Shown here: piece by piece, positions 34,184-42,088 of the stretch
Layout of the letters: each line of letters begins with the position of its first letter
How positions within the stretch are numbered: the first letter of the stretch is position 1
Assembly: GCA_016711215.1 (NCBI GenBank)
Contig: JADJTL010000004.1
Location: forward strand, 124,001-188,000
DNA length: 64,000 bases
From: Pseudomonadota bacterium
GTDB lineage: Bacteria; Myxococcota_A; Polyangia; GCA-2747355
Direction of reading: 5' to 3'
Translations under genes and position numbers: made by a program
The notes under the pieces: generated by a model
The model's database searches: none
What the model was told of the DNA's origin: nothing
What the model saw: only the letters and a program-made list of their open reading frames with translations

Positions 34184-36004
34184 CTACTTCTTGAACAGGC
34201 GCTCGAGGTTCGCCAGCGCCGCCGCCCGCGTGCTCGGCCGGGGCCGGTCGCCGCCGCCGGCGCCGCCCCGTGCGCCGGGGCCCTCTGCCACACCACGACG
34301 CGCCTGCGTGCGCAGGCTGAGCGCGATGCGGCCGCGCGCGCTGTCGATCGAAAGCACGCGCGCCGTGACCTGCTTGCCGATCGTGACCACCTCGCTGGGG
34401 TTGCTGACGAACTCGTCGGAGAGCTCGGAGACGTGGACCAACCCCTCCTGGGGCAAGCCGATCGAAATGAAGGCGCCGAAGTGCGAGATGTTGGTGACGA
34501 CGCCATGCACCGTCATCCCGGCGCGCAGATCGCCGAGGGAGCGGACGTGGGGGTTGAGCCGCGCAATCGACGCTTGGCCGCGGGCGGCCGGTGCGCCGGG
34601 CTGCATCGGTCGCGAGCGGCGGCGCTCCAGGCGCACGAGCTCGACCGTCTCGGTCAGCGCCGCACGCAGGCGCTCGGTGTCGAGGTCGGCCTGGTACTCG
34701 GCGAGCCCGATGCCCACCGGATCGACAGCGCACCACTCCTTGAAGGGATCGAGCGCGCGACGCGCCAGCACCAGCGCCGAGGCTGCCGCGGTGCCGAGGC
34801 GCAGCGGCGGCTGGAGCAGCGGCTGGCGGGCCTCAGCCAGCGCGGCGGGGCGGATGCGTACGATCTGCAGCCCGGCGGCGGAGAAGGGCGCCTCGACGCT
34901 GTTGAGCAGCTCGGCGATCGGCGTGCTGGTCGGCAGCACGACCTGGCTGACCGCGTGCTCCTGGAGCAGCGCGAGCGCCTTGTCTTGCCACTGGCCCTGC
35001 GCCTTGAGCAGGTGTTGCGCGACCAGGTCGCCCTCGCGCTCGACGATCACCACGGCCACGGTCGGCGCGCCGCCCGAGAGCAGATAAAGCGCGCCGAGGC
35101 GCCGCGCCGGCAATGGCGCCGTACGCAGCAGGCCGTTGAGGCTCTCGCAAGCGGTCTGGATCGCTTCCTGCTCGGCCTCGTGGTCGAGCAGGGCGAAGAC
35201 GCGACGCGGCAGCTCGTCGAGCACGAGCTCCGCGAGCAGCGAGGCATCACTGCGCTCCTCGACCGCGGGCCCGAGCTGGGTTCGGTAGAGGGCCGCCTGG
35301 GCCAGCAGCTCGTCCAGCGGCAGCTCGAGCGCGAGTGCCAACGCGCGGGCGCGCTCGCCCCGTCGTAGCGCGAGCCAGCGGTGTCCCGCGCGCTCGGTCA
35401 GCGCCAGGCTCGTGCCGACGTGGACGTCGAAGGTGGCGGCGGCGCGGGCATCGCCACCTTCGAGCGCGCTGCAGCGCACGGTGCCCCGCTGGCGCGTCAG
35501 TCCCAGGCAAGCGCGCCAGAGCTCGAGGCCGGCGTAGAGCGCCCGCAGGGAGGGGTCGGCCTCAGGGTCGGCCTCAGGGTCGGCCTCACCGGCCCCCTCC
35601 CCGGCCGCGACCCCCTCCGCCGCAGCCCCTGGCGCGGGGTCAGCCGGTACCGGGCGCGAAGCGGCGAGGGGCAGCAGCGCGGCCACGCGCAGCAGGGCAT
35701 CGAGCTCGTCCGGCGTCTGGGTCGCGTCCAACGCTGCCGCGGGGAGGGGCGGCTGACGGACCTCTTGGCGGCTCTGCTCGATCGCGCTGCGACGCTGGCG
35801 CCAGGCGCGCCACAGGCGGCAGGTCGTGACCAGGCGTCGCAGGGTCTCCACCGGCAGGTGGCCGAAGTCGTCGCCGTAGTGGCTCAGCAGGTCAGCCGCC
35901 GAGTGACCCCGGGCGGTAAGGGTCGCCGCGTGTTCGGTGAGGCTCTCGGACAGGCCCTCGAGCTCTGTAGCTCGGGTCGCCCTGAGGAAGCGCGCGAAGC
36001 TCAT
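34184..36004 (-). CDS. Divergent Tex-like protein with C-terminal S1 domain
   Basis: 606 residues. The C-terminal S1 RNA-binding domain (about 500-580) is clear: LRAGMTVHGVVTNISHFGAF, QEGLVHVSELSDEFVSNP, VLSIDSARGRIALSLR. Ahead of it, DPFKEWCAVDPVGIGLAEYQ corresponds to the Tex DPxxSVGxGQYQHD element, and TVAVVIVEREGDLVAQHLLK to the YqgF-like fold. The HhH DNA-binding region between those in Tex is missing, and the N-terminal half is a compact helical part of uncertain relation with an ADPEADPEADP repeat. It is probably a shrunken relative of transcription accessory protein Tex that contacts RNA. Start ATG 36004, four bases from pssA. Confidence 0.8.
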   Translation of the reverse strand: MSFARFLRATRATELEGLSESLTEHAATLTARGHSAADLLSHYGDDFGHLPVETLRRLVTTCRLWRAWRQRRSAIEQSRQEVRQPPLPAAALDATQTPDELDALLRVAALLPLAASRPVPADPAPGAAAEGVAAGEGAGEADPEADPEADPSLRALYAGLELWRACLGLTRQRGTVRCSALEGGDARAAATFDVHVGTSLALTERAGHRWLALRRGERARALALALELPLDELLAQAALYRTQLGPAVEERSDASLLAELVLDELPRRVFALLDHEAEQEAIQTACESLNGLLRTAPLPARRLGALYLLSGGAPTVAVVIVEREGDLVAQHLLKAQGQWQDKALALLQEHAVSQVVLPTSTPIAELLNSVEAPFSAAGLQIVRIRPAALAEARQPLLQPPLRLGTAAASALVLARRALDPFKEWCAVDPVGIGLAEYQADLDTERLRAALTETVELVRLERRRSRPMQPGAPAARGQASIARLNPHVRSLGDLRAGMTVHGVVTNISHFGAFISIGLPQEGLVHVSELSDEFVSNPSEVVTIGKQVTARVLSIDSARGRIALSLRTQARRGVAEGPGARGGAGGGDRPRPSTRAAALANLERLFKK

Positions 36005-36008
36005 GGTG

Positions 36009-36926
36009 TCAGTCCTCGCGCACGAGCGGGCCGCCGCCGCCCTCGTCTGCGCCCGTCGCGGACGACGAGGGGCGCTCGAAGCCCAGCGCGCGCAAGACGT
36101 CCGTCTCGTCCTCTAGCACGTCCAGCTCGTCATGGGTCAAGGGCTCTCCGGCGGCCAGCTTGGCCTCGCGGCGTTCGCGACGGCGCTCCGCCGCATAGTG
36201 GAAGACCTCTTCAGTCAGGCCCAGCGCCAGGTAGCACGAAATCAGGAAGACGAAAATAAACGACGCGCGCAGCCGGGCGATGATGATGGCGCAGATCAGC
36301 GCGACCACGAAGAGCAGGCCGAGCGTCCGCTTGGTCAGGCGGATGTCCTTGAAGCTGCGAAAGCGCACGCGGCTGACCATCAGGTAGGCGAGGATGACGA
36401 CCAGCGTGGCGATCGTGCTCTGACCGACGACGAGGTAGCTCCCGCCGATCCGGCCGATACGGTAGTGGACGACGACCAGCGCGACGATCATCGAAGCGGC
36501 GGCTGGCGTCGGCAGGCCGAGGAAGTAGCGCCCCGCCTTGCCCTGCTGCTCGTGCTGCGTCAGCACGTTGAAGCGCGCCAGGCGCAGCGCGGCGGCGGCG
36601 ACGAAGAGAAAGGCGATGAAGACGCCCGCCAGCCCGAACTGCGTCAGGCCCCACTTGTAGACCAGCATCGCCGGCGCCGCGCCGAAGGAGATCACATCGG
36701 CCAGCGAGTCGAGCTGCAGGCCGAGCTCGCTCTGGGTGCGGGTGAGGCGCGCGACGCGGCCGTCGAAGAGGTCGAAAATCAGGCCGAAGCAGATCGCGAG
36801 CGCGGCCTCGTAGAGCTCCTCGATCCGCGCGGCGCCAGCACAGCGCGTGAGCGCGAAGAAGCCGCAGAAGACATTCCCCAGCGTGAACAGATTGGGCAGG
36901 ATGAAATACGTCTTGCGCAAATTCAT
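36009..36926 (-). CDS. pssA: CDP-diacylglycerol-serine O-phosphatidyltransferase
   Basis: Inner-membrane enzyme of phosphatidylethanolamine synthesis: joins CDP-diacylglycerol with serine to give phosphatidylserine. 305 residues. The CDP-alcohol phosphotransferase signature D-G-x2-A-R-x8-G-x3-D-x3-D is present as DLFDGRVARLTRTQSELGLQ followed by LDSLADV. About eight membrane segments are visible, starting with FILPNLFTLGNVFCGFFALT, which is usual for bacterial PssA. A C-terminal acidic tail of about 60 residues (LDVLEDETDVLRALGFERPS) is extra. It lies four bases upstream of the Tex-like gene. No psd gene is visible here. Confidence 0.93.
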   Translation of the reverse strand: MNLRKTYFILPNLFTLGNVFCGFFALTRCAGAARIEELYEAALAICFGLIFDLFDGRVARLTRTQSELGLQLDSLADVISFGAAPAMLVYKWGLTQFGLAGVFIAFLFVAAAALRLARFNVLTQHEQQGKAGRYFLGLPTPAAASMIVALVVVHYRIGRIGGSYLVVGQSTIATLVVILAYLMVSRVRFRSFKDIRLTKRTLGLLFVVALICAIIIARLRASFIFVFLISCYLALGLTEEVFHYAAERRRERREAKLAAGEPLTHDELDVLEDETDVLRALGFERPSSSATGADEGGGGPLVRED

Positions 36927-36992
36927 CGACGGGTGCTCACGCGGGCACTCTACTACAGGCGCGGGCCCTTGGCCCGGGGCGCTTGCTCGGGG

Positions 36993-37424
36993 CTAGTCGG
37001 CCGGCGCGGCCCGCGGGCGACGGCGGCGCAAGAGCGCGGCCAGCGGCCAGAGCAGCAACGCCGCGGCCACCAGGCGCGTCGCGGCCAGCGGCCAGGGTGT
37101 CCACAGCCCGCGGAGCTGTTGCAAGAGGGCGTTGACGGCGAGCTCGAGGGCAAGGCCCGCCAGCAGCAGCGCCGTCGCCGCGCACCAGGGGCGTGACACG
37201 AGCAGGGGACCGATGACCCAGGCGACGGCGAGCAAGCCGAGCAGCTTGCTGCCGTCGAGCGCCGCGACGCCCACTGCGACCTGCAGCCAGGGCGCGGCGT
37301 CCACCACGCCGATCCGCGTGATCCAGCTCAGGAGCCGCCCAGCGAGGGCAGCGTGGGCCAGATAGCTGGCGAGCGTGCCGAAGAAGAGCAGGCTTGCCTC
37401 TCGGGCGAGCAAGCGCAGGCTCAT
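36993..37424 (-). CDS. Small hydrophobic membrane protein
   Basis: Unknown; 143 residues. About four membrane-spanning stretches can be picked out (LLFFGTLASYLAHAALAGRL, LLGLLAVAWVIGPLLV, ATALLLAGLALELAVNALLQ, RLVAAALLLWPLAALL) followed by an Arg-rich end. No motif recognised. Its start overlaps the truA stop by 4 bases, so it is likely co-translated with truA. Confidence 0.7.
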   Translation of the reverse strand: MSLRLLAREASLLFFGTLASYLAHAALAGRLLSWITRIGVVDAAPWLQVAVGVAALDGSKLLGLLAVAWVIGPLLVSRPWCAATALLLAGLALELAVNALLQQLRGLWTPWPLAATRLVAAALLLWPLAALLRRRRPRAAPAD

Positions 37425-38161
37425 CCGAGGTGGACCTTGACGAGGGTCAGGCCATGCGCCGGGGCCGTCGGGCCGGCGCGGCGGCGGTCGCCCTGGTGCA
37501 GCAGCTCGCCGATCCGCGCCGGTGGCATGCGGCCGCAGCCCACCTCGACCAGCGTCCCCGCGATGATCCGCACCATGTTCTTGAGGAAGGCCGTGCCCTC
37601 GATGTCGAGCAGCAGCTCGGGTCCATCGCCGCGGGCGATGCTGGCGCGGGAGATCGTGCGGTGCGTGTCGAGGCGATCGCAGTCGGCGGCGCGAAAGGCC
37701 GAGAAGTCGTGGTGGCCGACCAGCGACCAGGCGGCGCGGGCCATCGCGGTCGCGTCGAGCTCGTGGCGCAGATGCCAGGCGTGCCCCGTCAAGGGCGCCT
37801 CGAGGCGGCGGGCGTTATGGATCGCGTAGCGGTAGTGCTTGCCCAGGTTGTCGCGGCGCGCGTCGAAGGTGAGGTCGACGTCCTCGACGCCGCGAATGAC
37901 GATGTCTGGCGCCAACAGCGCGTTGAGCCCGCGGCGCAGGGCTGCGCAGCTCAGCGCCGTTTCGCTGGTGAAGCTCGCGAGCTGTCCTAGGGCGTGGACG
38001 CCGGCGTCGGTGCGACCCGCCGCGCGCACGCGACAGGGCTGCTGCGTGAGCTGCTGCAAACAGGCCTCGATCGCGCCCTGCACCGTCGGCTGACGCGGCT
38101 GGTATTGCCAGCCGTGATAGGCGCTGCCGTCGTAGGCGATGGTCAGGCGGATGTTGCGCAT
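37421..38161 (-). CDS. truA: tRNA pseudouridine(38-40) synthase
   Basis: Converts uridines 38-40 of the tRNA anticodon stem to pseudouridine; 246 residues, typical length. The catalytic Asp is D52 in AAGRTDAGVHALGQ. Other conserved elements are LTIAYDGSAYHGWQYQP at the start, KHYRYAI and HDFSAFRA in the middle, and FLKNMVRIIAGTLVEVG near the end. The start ATG 38161 lies 41 bases after the MXAN_2562-like gene. It overlaps the following membrane protein gene by 4 bases. Confidence 0.96.
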   Translation of the reverse strand: MRNIRLTIAYDGSAYHGWQYQPRQPTVQGAIEACLQQLTQQPCRVRAAGRTDAGVHALGQLASFTSETALSCAALRRGLNALLAPDIVIRGVEDVDLTFDARRDNLGKHYRYAIHNARRLEAPLTGHAWHLRHELDATAMARAAWSLVGHHDFSAFRAADCDRLDTHRTISRASIARGDGPELLLDIEGTAFLKNMVRIIAGTLVEVGCGRMPPARIGELLHQGDRRRAGPTAPAHGLTLVKVHLG

Positions 38162-38202
38162 AGCGGTCGGGTCGGCGCGCGCGGGGCAGGCCAGCGCGTC
38201 GA

Positions 38203-38982
38203 CTAGAACTCGAAGGCGAGGCCGCCAGAGAAGGTCGTGTCGCCGAGGTTGGGCCGTCGCTCGGAGGCGACGTGGACGATCTCGCCGAAGAGATAGGTGT
38301 GGTTGATCCCGTAGTCGGCGTCGAGCGCGCGCGCCGCGCCCGGATCGAGCGCGTCGAGCTGCAGGGCGAGGCCGCCGGCGAGCTGCCATCCGAGGTTGCC
38401 CCCGCGTCCGCGGGCGGAGCCTGTGCTGTCGGCGGGCGTGGCGACTGCGACGTCACCCGTGCCATCGCGCACCCACCACAACGTGTAGTTGAGGCCGACC
38501 TTGAAGTGGGGCACGACCGGCACGTTGAACCGGTTGGCCAGCACGTCGAAGCGGTAGACGAGCAGGGCCGCCAGCGGCACCAGCGAGAGGCGCGTAGAAT
38601 CGCCCGCCACGCGATTCGCCGAGCCGGAGCAGGAAACGAGCGCTGCGTCGCTCTGATCGCCCTGACGGCAGGCCGCGGCAGACTTCGAGTAGTAGCCGAG
38701 CGAAGCGCCGAGGGCGACGCTGCCGAAGCCGCGCCAGAGCTCAACGTCGAACTCCGTTTGCCAGAGCAAGGCGCTGCCGCCGCCAAAGAGGTCGCCGAAG
38801 GGGGTCTTGCCGGCGAACTCGCTGTCGATGTCCGGGGCGTAGGGACCCAGCTTGAACTCCAAGGCGAAGGCCTGCGGCGAGGCATAGGACGGCCTGCGCG
38901 CCTGGGCGCTCGCGGCCACGGGCACGACGAGGACTGCCAGCAGCAGGCCGGCCAGCACGCGCCTGCGGATACTCCCGCTCAT
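38203..38982 (-). CDS. MXAN_2562-family outer-membrane beta-barrel protein
   Basis: Predicted outer-membrane barrel, 259 residues, with a signal peptide (about 1-27). The sequence follows the MXAN_2562 family of myxobacteria: AFALEFKLGPYAPDIDSEFA, LLWQTEFDVELWRGFGSVAL, LSLVPLAALLVYRFDVLANR, NLGWQLAGGLALQLDALDPG, and a terminal SGGLAFEF. Family members occur directly next to an MXAN_2561-type MYXO-CTERM protein, as here; the upstream gene overlaps by 4 bases (ATGA). The function is unknown; pairing suggests a surface complex. Confidence 0.9.
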   Translation of the reverse strand: MSGSIRRRVLAGLLLAVLVVPVAASAQARRPSYASPQAFALEFKLGPYAPDIDSEFAGKTPFGDLFGGGSALLWQTEFDVELWRGFGSVALGASLGYYSKSAAACRQGDQSDAALVSCSGSANRVAGDSTRLSLVPLAALLVYRFDVLANRFNVPVVPHFKVGLNYTLWWVRDGTGDVAVATPADSTGSARGRGGNLGWQLAGGLALQLDALDPGAARALDADYGINHTYLFGEIVHVASERRPNLGDTTFSGGLAFEF

Positions 38983-40301
38983 GGACGCCTCCGATCGGGA
39001 CGGGTCAGGCGTCGCCCGCGCCTGGCCGCCAGCAGCAGCAGCGCGCAGCCGAGTAGCAGCAGCGAGAAGCCGCCACGCGTCGTCGTGGCGGTCGTTGCAC
39101 AGCCGTAGCCGCCTCTGCCCTTGCCACCGAGCGCGATATACCGCTCCCACAGATCCTGAGTCACTGCCGGGGTTGCCGAGCCGAGATCGACGAGGGCGCT
39201 GGCATTGCCCGCGCTATCGACGGCGACGGCATAGAAACGGTAGGCTTGGCCGTTGGTCAGCCCCGCGATCTGCAGCGAACCCGGCGTGGTGATACTACCC
39301 GAGCAGAGGTAACGCGGATCCTCGAGCAGCCCGGCCGCGCTGGTGCTGTCGCCGCCGTCGCTGCCGCTGCCGACGCCCGCATCCGCCGCGCCGGTGGCCG
39401 CGCTGCTGGCATCCGCCACGCCCGCATCCGCCGCGCCCGTCGTCGCGCCTCCGGCGTCGGCCACCGCCGCGTCGGCCACCGCCGCATCCGCCACCGCCGC
39501 ATCCGCGTCCGTAAGCGCGGCGCTGCTGACGCCGGCGTCCGCGCCGCTCGCGCCGGCGCAGGCCGTGGCGGCGCTGCTGAAGATGGCTGTCGTGCTCGCC
39601 ACGCTGCGCCAGGGCCCCGCCACCGCGCCGTCGACGAGGCGCGCGCAGAGGAGCTGGTAGCGCACATCCTGCTCGCTGGTCGAGCCCGCCTTGAAGTCGA
39701 CGCTCACCAGGTTCTCGCCGCCCGTCGGGTCCTTGCTCTTGACCGGCGGCGTTGGTGCTTGGCCGTCGATCGAATAGGTCAACGCCGGCTCGAGCTTGCG
39801 AGCCAGGGTCTGGTCTTGGCCGGCATAGACCGTGAGGGCGAGGGATTTCACGTTCGGGGTGCACCCGCCCGGCATCATTTGCCGCACGGTCGTGTCGAAG
39901 ACGATGTTGGTCTCCTGATCGGCGATGCGACCGGAGGCCACCAGCGCGCATTGGGCGGCGTCCTGGACAATGCGGCTCTCGGAGTCGAGGCAGTTGGCGC
40001 CGGCGACGACGAAGAAGGACTCAGTGGCGTTGTTGCGATCGGTCGTGATCTCGATCTCGACGCGCACCCGCCGCTGGTTCGCCGTGCAGGCGCACCGCGC
40101 GCGATTGAATACGGTCTCGCTGTTGAGCTGGATGTCGCTGTCGAGGGTCTTGCCGTCGAGGGTGATAAAAAACTGCTTGATGGCGAAGGTCGAGGTGCTG
40201 GTCTGGGCGGCGGCGCCGCCCGGCAGAGCCGCCAGGGCAACCAGGCAGCCGAGTCCGAGGGACAGCCGACGGCCCCGTCGAGTGGCGGTGTTCAGGCGCA
40301 T
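38979..40301 (-). CDS. MXAN_2561-family MYXO-CTERM-anchored protein
   Basis: Exported surface protein, 440 residues. The ATG at 40301 follows GAGGAG and starts a signal peptide (about 1-32); a longer frame to 40397 lacks these. The N-terminal 230 residues are a beta-rich domain with paired Cys (NRARCACTANQRRVRVEIEI, GANCLDSE). An Ala/Asp-rich low-complexity linker (about 255-320, repeats of ADAAVADAAVADA) follows, then a fibronectin-like piece (GSLQIAGLTNGQAYRFYAVA). The C-terminal tail GYGCATTATTTRGGFSLLLL plus a helix and an Arg cluster is a MYXO-CTERM motif. It is partnered with the overlapping MXAN_2562-type barrel. Confidence 0.9.
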   Translation of the reverse strand: MRLNTATRRGRRLSLGLGCLVALAALPGGAAAQTSTSTFAIKQFFITLDGKTLDSDIQLNSETVFNRARCACTANQRRVRVEIEITTDRNNATESFFVVAGANCLDSESRIVQDAAQCALVASGRIADQETNIVFDTTVRQMMPGGCTPNVKSLALTVYAGQDQTLARKLEPALTYSIDGQAPTPPVKSKDPTGGENLVSVDFKAGSTSEQDVRYQLLCARLVDGAVAGPWRSVASTTAIFSSAATACAGASGADAGVSSAALTDADAAVADAAVADAAVADAGGATTGAADAGVADASSAATGAADAGVGSGSDGGDSTSAAGLLEDPRYLCSGSITTPGSLQIAGLTNGQAYRFYAVAVDSAGNASALVDLGSATPAVTQDLWERYIALGGKGRGGYGCATTATTTRGGFSLLLLGCALLLLAARRGRRLTRPDRRRP

Positions 40302-40550
40302 GCGATTCTCCTCGCCCAGAGCGAGCGCAAGTCGATTAGCACGAAAGAGGCCATCCGGGGAGAGCGCTGTCGGTCCCGAGATCACGGTGGTTTCCACCGG
40401 GGCGATGCCGCTGGTCCAGGCGCGCCGCCGCCTTGCCTTGCCATTCTGTCAACGATCGACGCCCACAGCGCGACAGAGAGGCAAGCGGGGCGGCGCCGCC
40501 GAGGTGGCGAGGGCGAGGCGCCGCGCTGCTTGCGATGGTGGCCGAGACCC

Positions 40551-40556
40551 TATATT
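40551..40556 (+). promoter_or_regulatory. Possible -10 box upstream of lipoprotein gene
   Basis: TATATT, with a weak CTTGCG (40529-40534) 16 bases upstream. It would give a leader of about 75 bases to the gene at 40638. Tentative. Confidence 0.3.
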
Positions 40557-40637
40557 CACGTCATGGCGTTGCGCGCTGAAGAGACCCTGCGTTCAAGGAA
40601 CCCTGGCGGCAGTGATGTGCGACAGTGATGGGCGGCA

Positions 40638-40676
40638 GTGATGAGGATGAGGATGACGATGACGATGACGATGATG
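40638..40676 (+). repeat. Start-codon-dense simple repeat at the 5' end of a gene
   Basis: Thirteen codons alternating ATG with AGG or ACG (Met-Met-Arg-Met-Arg-Met-Thr-Met-Thr-Met-Thr-Met-Met). All ATGs are in the same frame as the lipoprotein gene, so translation could start at any of them. GGGCGGCAG lies just upstream. Hexamer slippage would not break the frame but would change distance to the ribosome-binding site. Confidence 0.85.
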
Positions 40677-41261
40677 AGTGTTCCACTGCGAAGCGGCCTG
40701 CTGCCCGTCACCTGCCTGCTGCTCTGCAGTCAGGCCTGCGCCGACCCCGCGGGCATGACCGAGCAGCGCGATCGCGGTGCCGTGGAGCGTGACGCCGAGG
40801 TGGCGCTCGGCGAGGCCGATAGCCGCTCAGGGGGCGCCGGCGACGGCGGGGCGGAGCCACTGACGCTGGTGTTGAGCAGCGCGGCGACGGAGGCGGCTGG
40901 GCCCACCTCCAGCTACGGGGGCGGCCCGATCGTTCCCTTCCTGGTGCAGGTCAGCGGCGTCGAGCAGGCCATCCGCCTCTTTCTGGACGACACCGATGGG
41001 CGCACCTACGCGGGCGGCTTCGACGAGGGGGATCCGCTCGCCTTCCGCGCGTCGGTGGAGGGGTTCAGGGTCGCGCCGAACTGGTCCGTGATCGAGCACG
41101 TTGCCGGGTTTGGCCTGGCCGGCAGCGCTGAGCCCTTCGAGCGGACCCTGAGGTTTCAGGCGCGGGCGACCTTCGCCAAGGACGGGCTGGTGCGCTCCAA
41201 CGAAGTAGCGATTCGTTTCTATTGCGCGGCGGGTCGGGTGAGGTCGGGTTATTGTCAGTAG
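40638..41261 (+). CDS. Hypothetical exported lipoprotein
   Basis: Unknown family, 207 residues. After the ATG repeat a short basic stretch leads into a hydrophobic signal VTCLLLCSQAC (Cys about 34), a plausible lipobox though not a perfect one. The mature part starts acidic and disordered (about 35-75) and then has an all-beta domain (LVLSSAATEAAGPTSSYGGG, AIRLFLDDTDGRTYAGGFDE, RTLRFQARATFAKDGLV) closing with VAIRFYCAAGR. No catalytic motif. It is flanked by the divergent MXAN_2561-type gene and the convergent DUF3943 gene. Confidence 0.6.
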   Translation: MMRMRMTMTMTMMSVPLRSGLLPVTCLLLCSQACADPAGMTEQRDRGAVERDAEVALGEADSRSGGAGDGGAEPLTLVLSSAATEAAGPTSSYGGGPIVPFLVQVSGVEQAIRLFLDDTDGRTYAGGFDEGDPLAFRASVEGFRVAPNWSVIEHVAGFGLAGSAEPFERTLRFQARATFAKDGLVRSNEVAIRFYCAAGRVRSGYCQ

Positions 41262-41310
41262 TCGTGGTCGCGCTCGTCGCCGAGGCCCGCGCGGCGGGCG
41301 CGGCGCGCGG

Positions 41311-42051
41311 CTAATCGGGCAGCCGTAGCAGGTCGCGCTCGAGCTGGCCGAAGGGGTCGACCAGGTAGAGCAGGACGTGGCGCCCCGTCGTGCGGCGCAT
41401 CGCGCACACCCTCCGGTAGAGCTGGTAGCGTCCCTCACCGAGCAGCGCGCCGGCGCTGGGCGTCCATACGAGATCGATGCCTGAGGGCTGCTTATGCCAG
41501 CTCTCGATCAGGAACTCCCAGGTCAGGCTCCAGGCGACGGTCATCGCGGCGGCCACCCACGGGGCGTGGCGGTATTGCCGATGCCGCAGGTAGAACTCCG
41601 AGCCGAAGAGGCCGTGTCCGATCACGTTGATCGTCCACGGGTCGCCGTCCCACGCGAAGGCGCCCGCGTGGCGCCGCCACTCCGGCGCCGCGCTGAAGGC
41701 CTGGCGAAACCGCCGCCAGTTGTGACCGCTGTCGGCCACGGCGAAGCTCTGGGGCCAGATCGCCACCGAGCGGAAGTACATCGCGGTGACGAAGCCCGCG
41801 CCATGGCCCGTCGGAATCAGCCAGTCGCGGGCGCGCCGTCGCGGCGCCTCCGGCTGAGCGGGCGCCGGCTGAGCGGCCTCCGGCTGGGCGGGCGCTGGCT
41901 GGGCGCTAGGGTGAGGCGCGCTGGTCGTGGGCTCGGCGGGGCGAGGGCTGGCGGCCGCGCTCGGCGCCAGCAGCAAGAGCAGCAGCGCAAGGCCACGCAG
42001 GGAGCTGCCAGGCCGCACCTTGAGCCTGCGGCGGCACGTGGCGGGGAGCAT
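41311..42051 (-). CDS. DUF3943-family envelope protein
   Basis: 246 residues, signal peptide (about 1-33) followed by a Pro/Ala linker with PAQPEAAQPAPAQPEAP repeats. The folded part has the DUF3943 (PF13084) pattern: WTINVIGHGLFGSEFYLRHR, WVAAAMTVAWSLTWEFLIES, GIDLVWTPSAGALLGE. Family members are membrane-associated proteins of unknown activity. ATG 42051 starts the signal peptide; a longer frame to 42189 overlaps asd. It lies 37 bases after the asd stop codon in the same direction. Confidence 0.8.
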   Translation of the reverse strand: MLPATCRRRLKVRPGSSLRGLALLLLLLAPSAAASPRPAEPTTSAPHPSAQPAPAQPEAAQPAPAQPEAPRRRARDWLIPTGHGAGFVTAMYFRSVAIWPQSFAVADSGHNWRRFRQAFSAAPEWRRHAGAFAWDGDPWTINVIGHGLFGSEFYLRHRQYRHAPWVAAAMTVAWSLTWEFLIESWHKQPSGIDLVWTPSAGALLGEGRYQLYRRVCAMRRTTGRHVLLYLVDPFGQLERDLLRLPD

Positions 42052-42088
42052 CGGCGGGAGAGGGATCGAGGCCGCGCGCCGCGGGCGG

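Noticed and set aside
39246..40628. Long plus frame opposite the MXAN_2561-type gene
   Set aside because: Shadow of the real gene; repeats reflect the Ala/Asp linker on the other strand.
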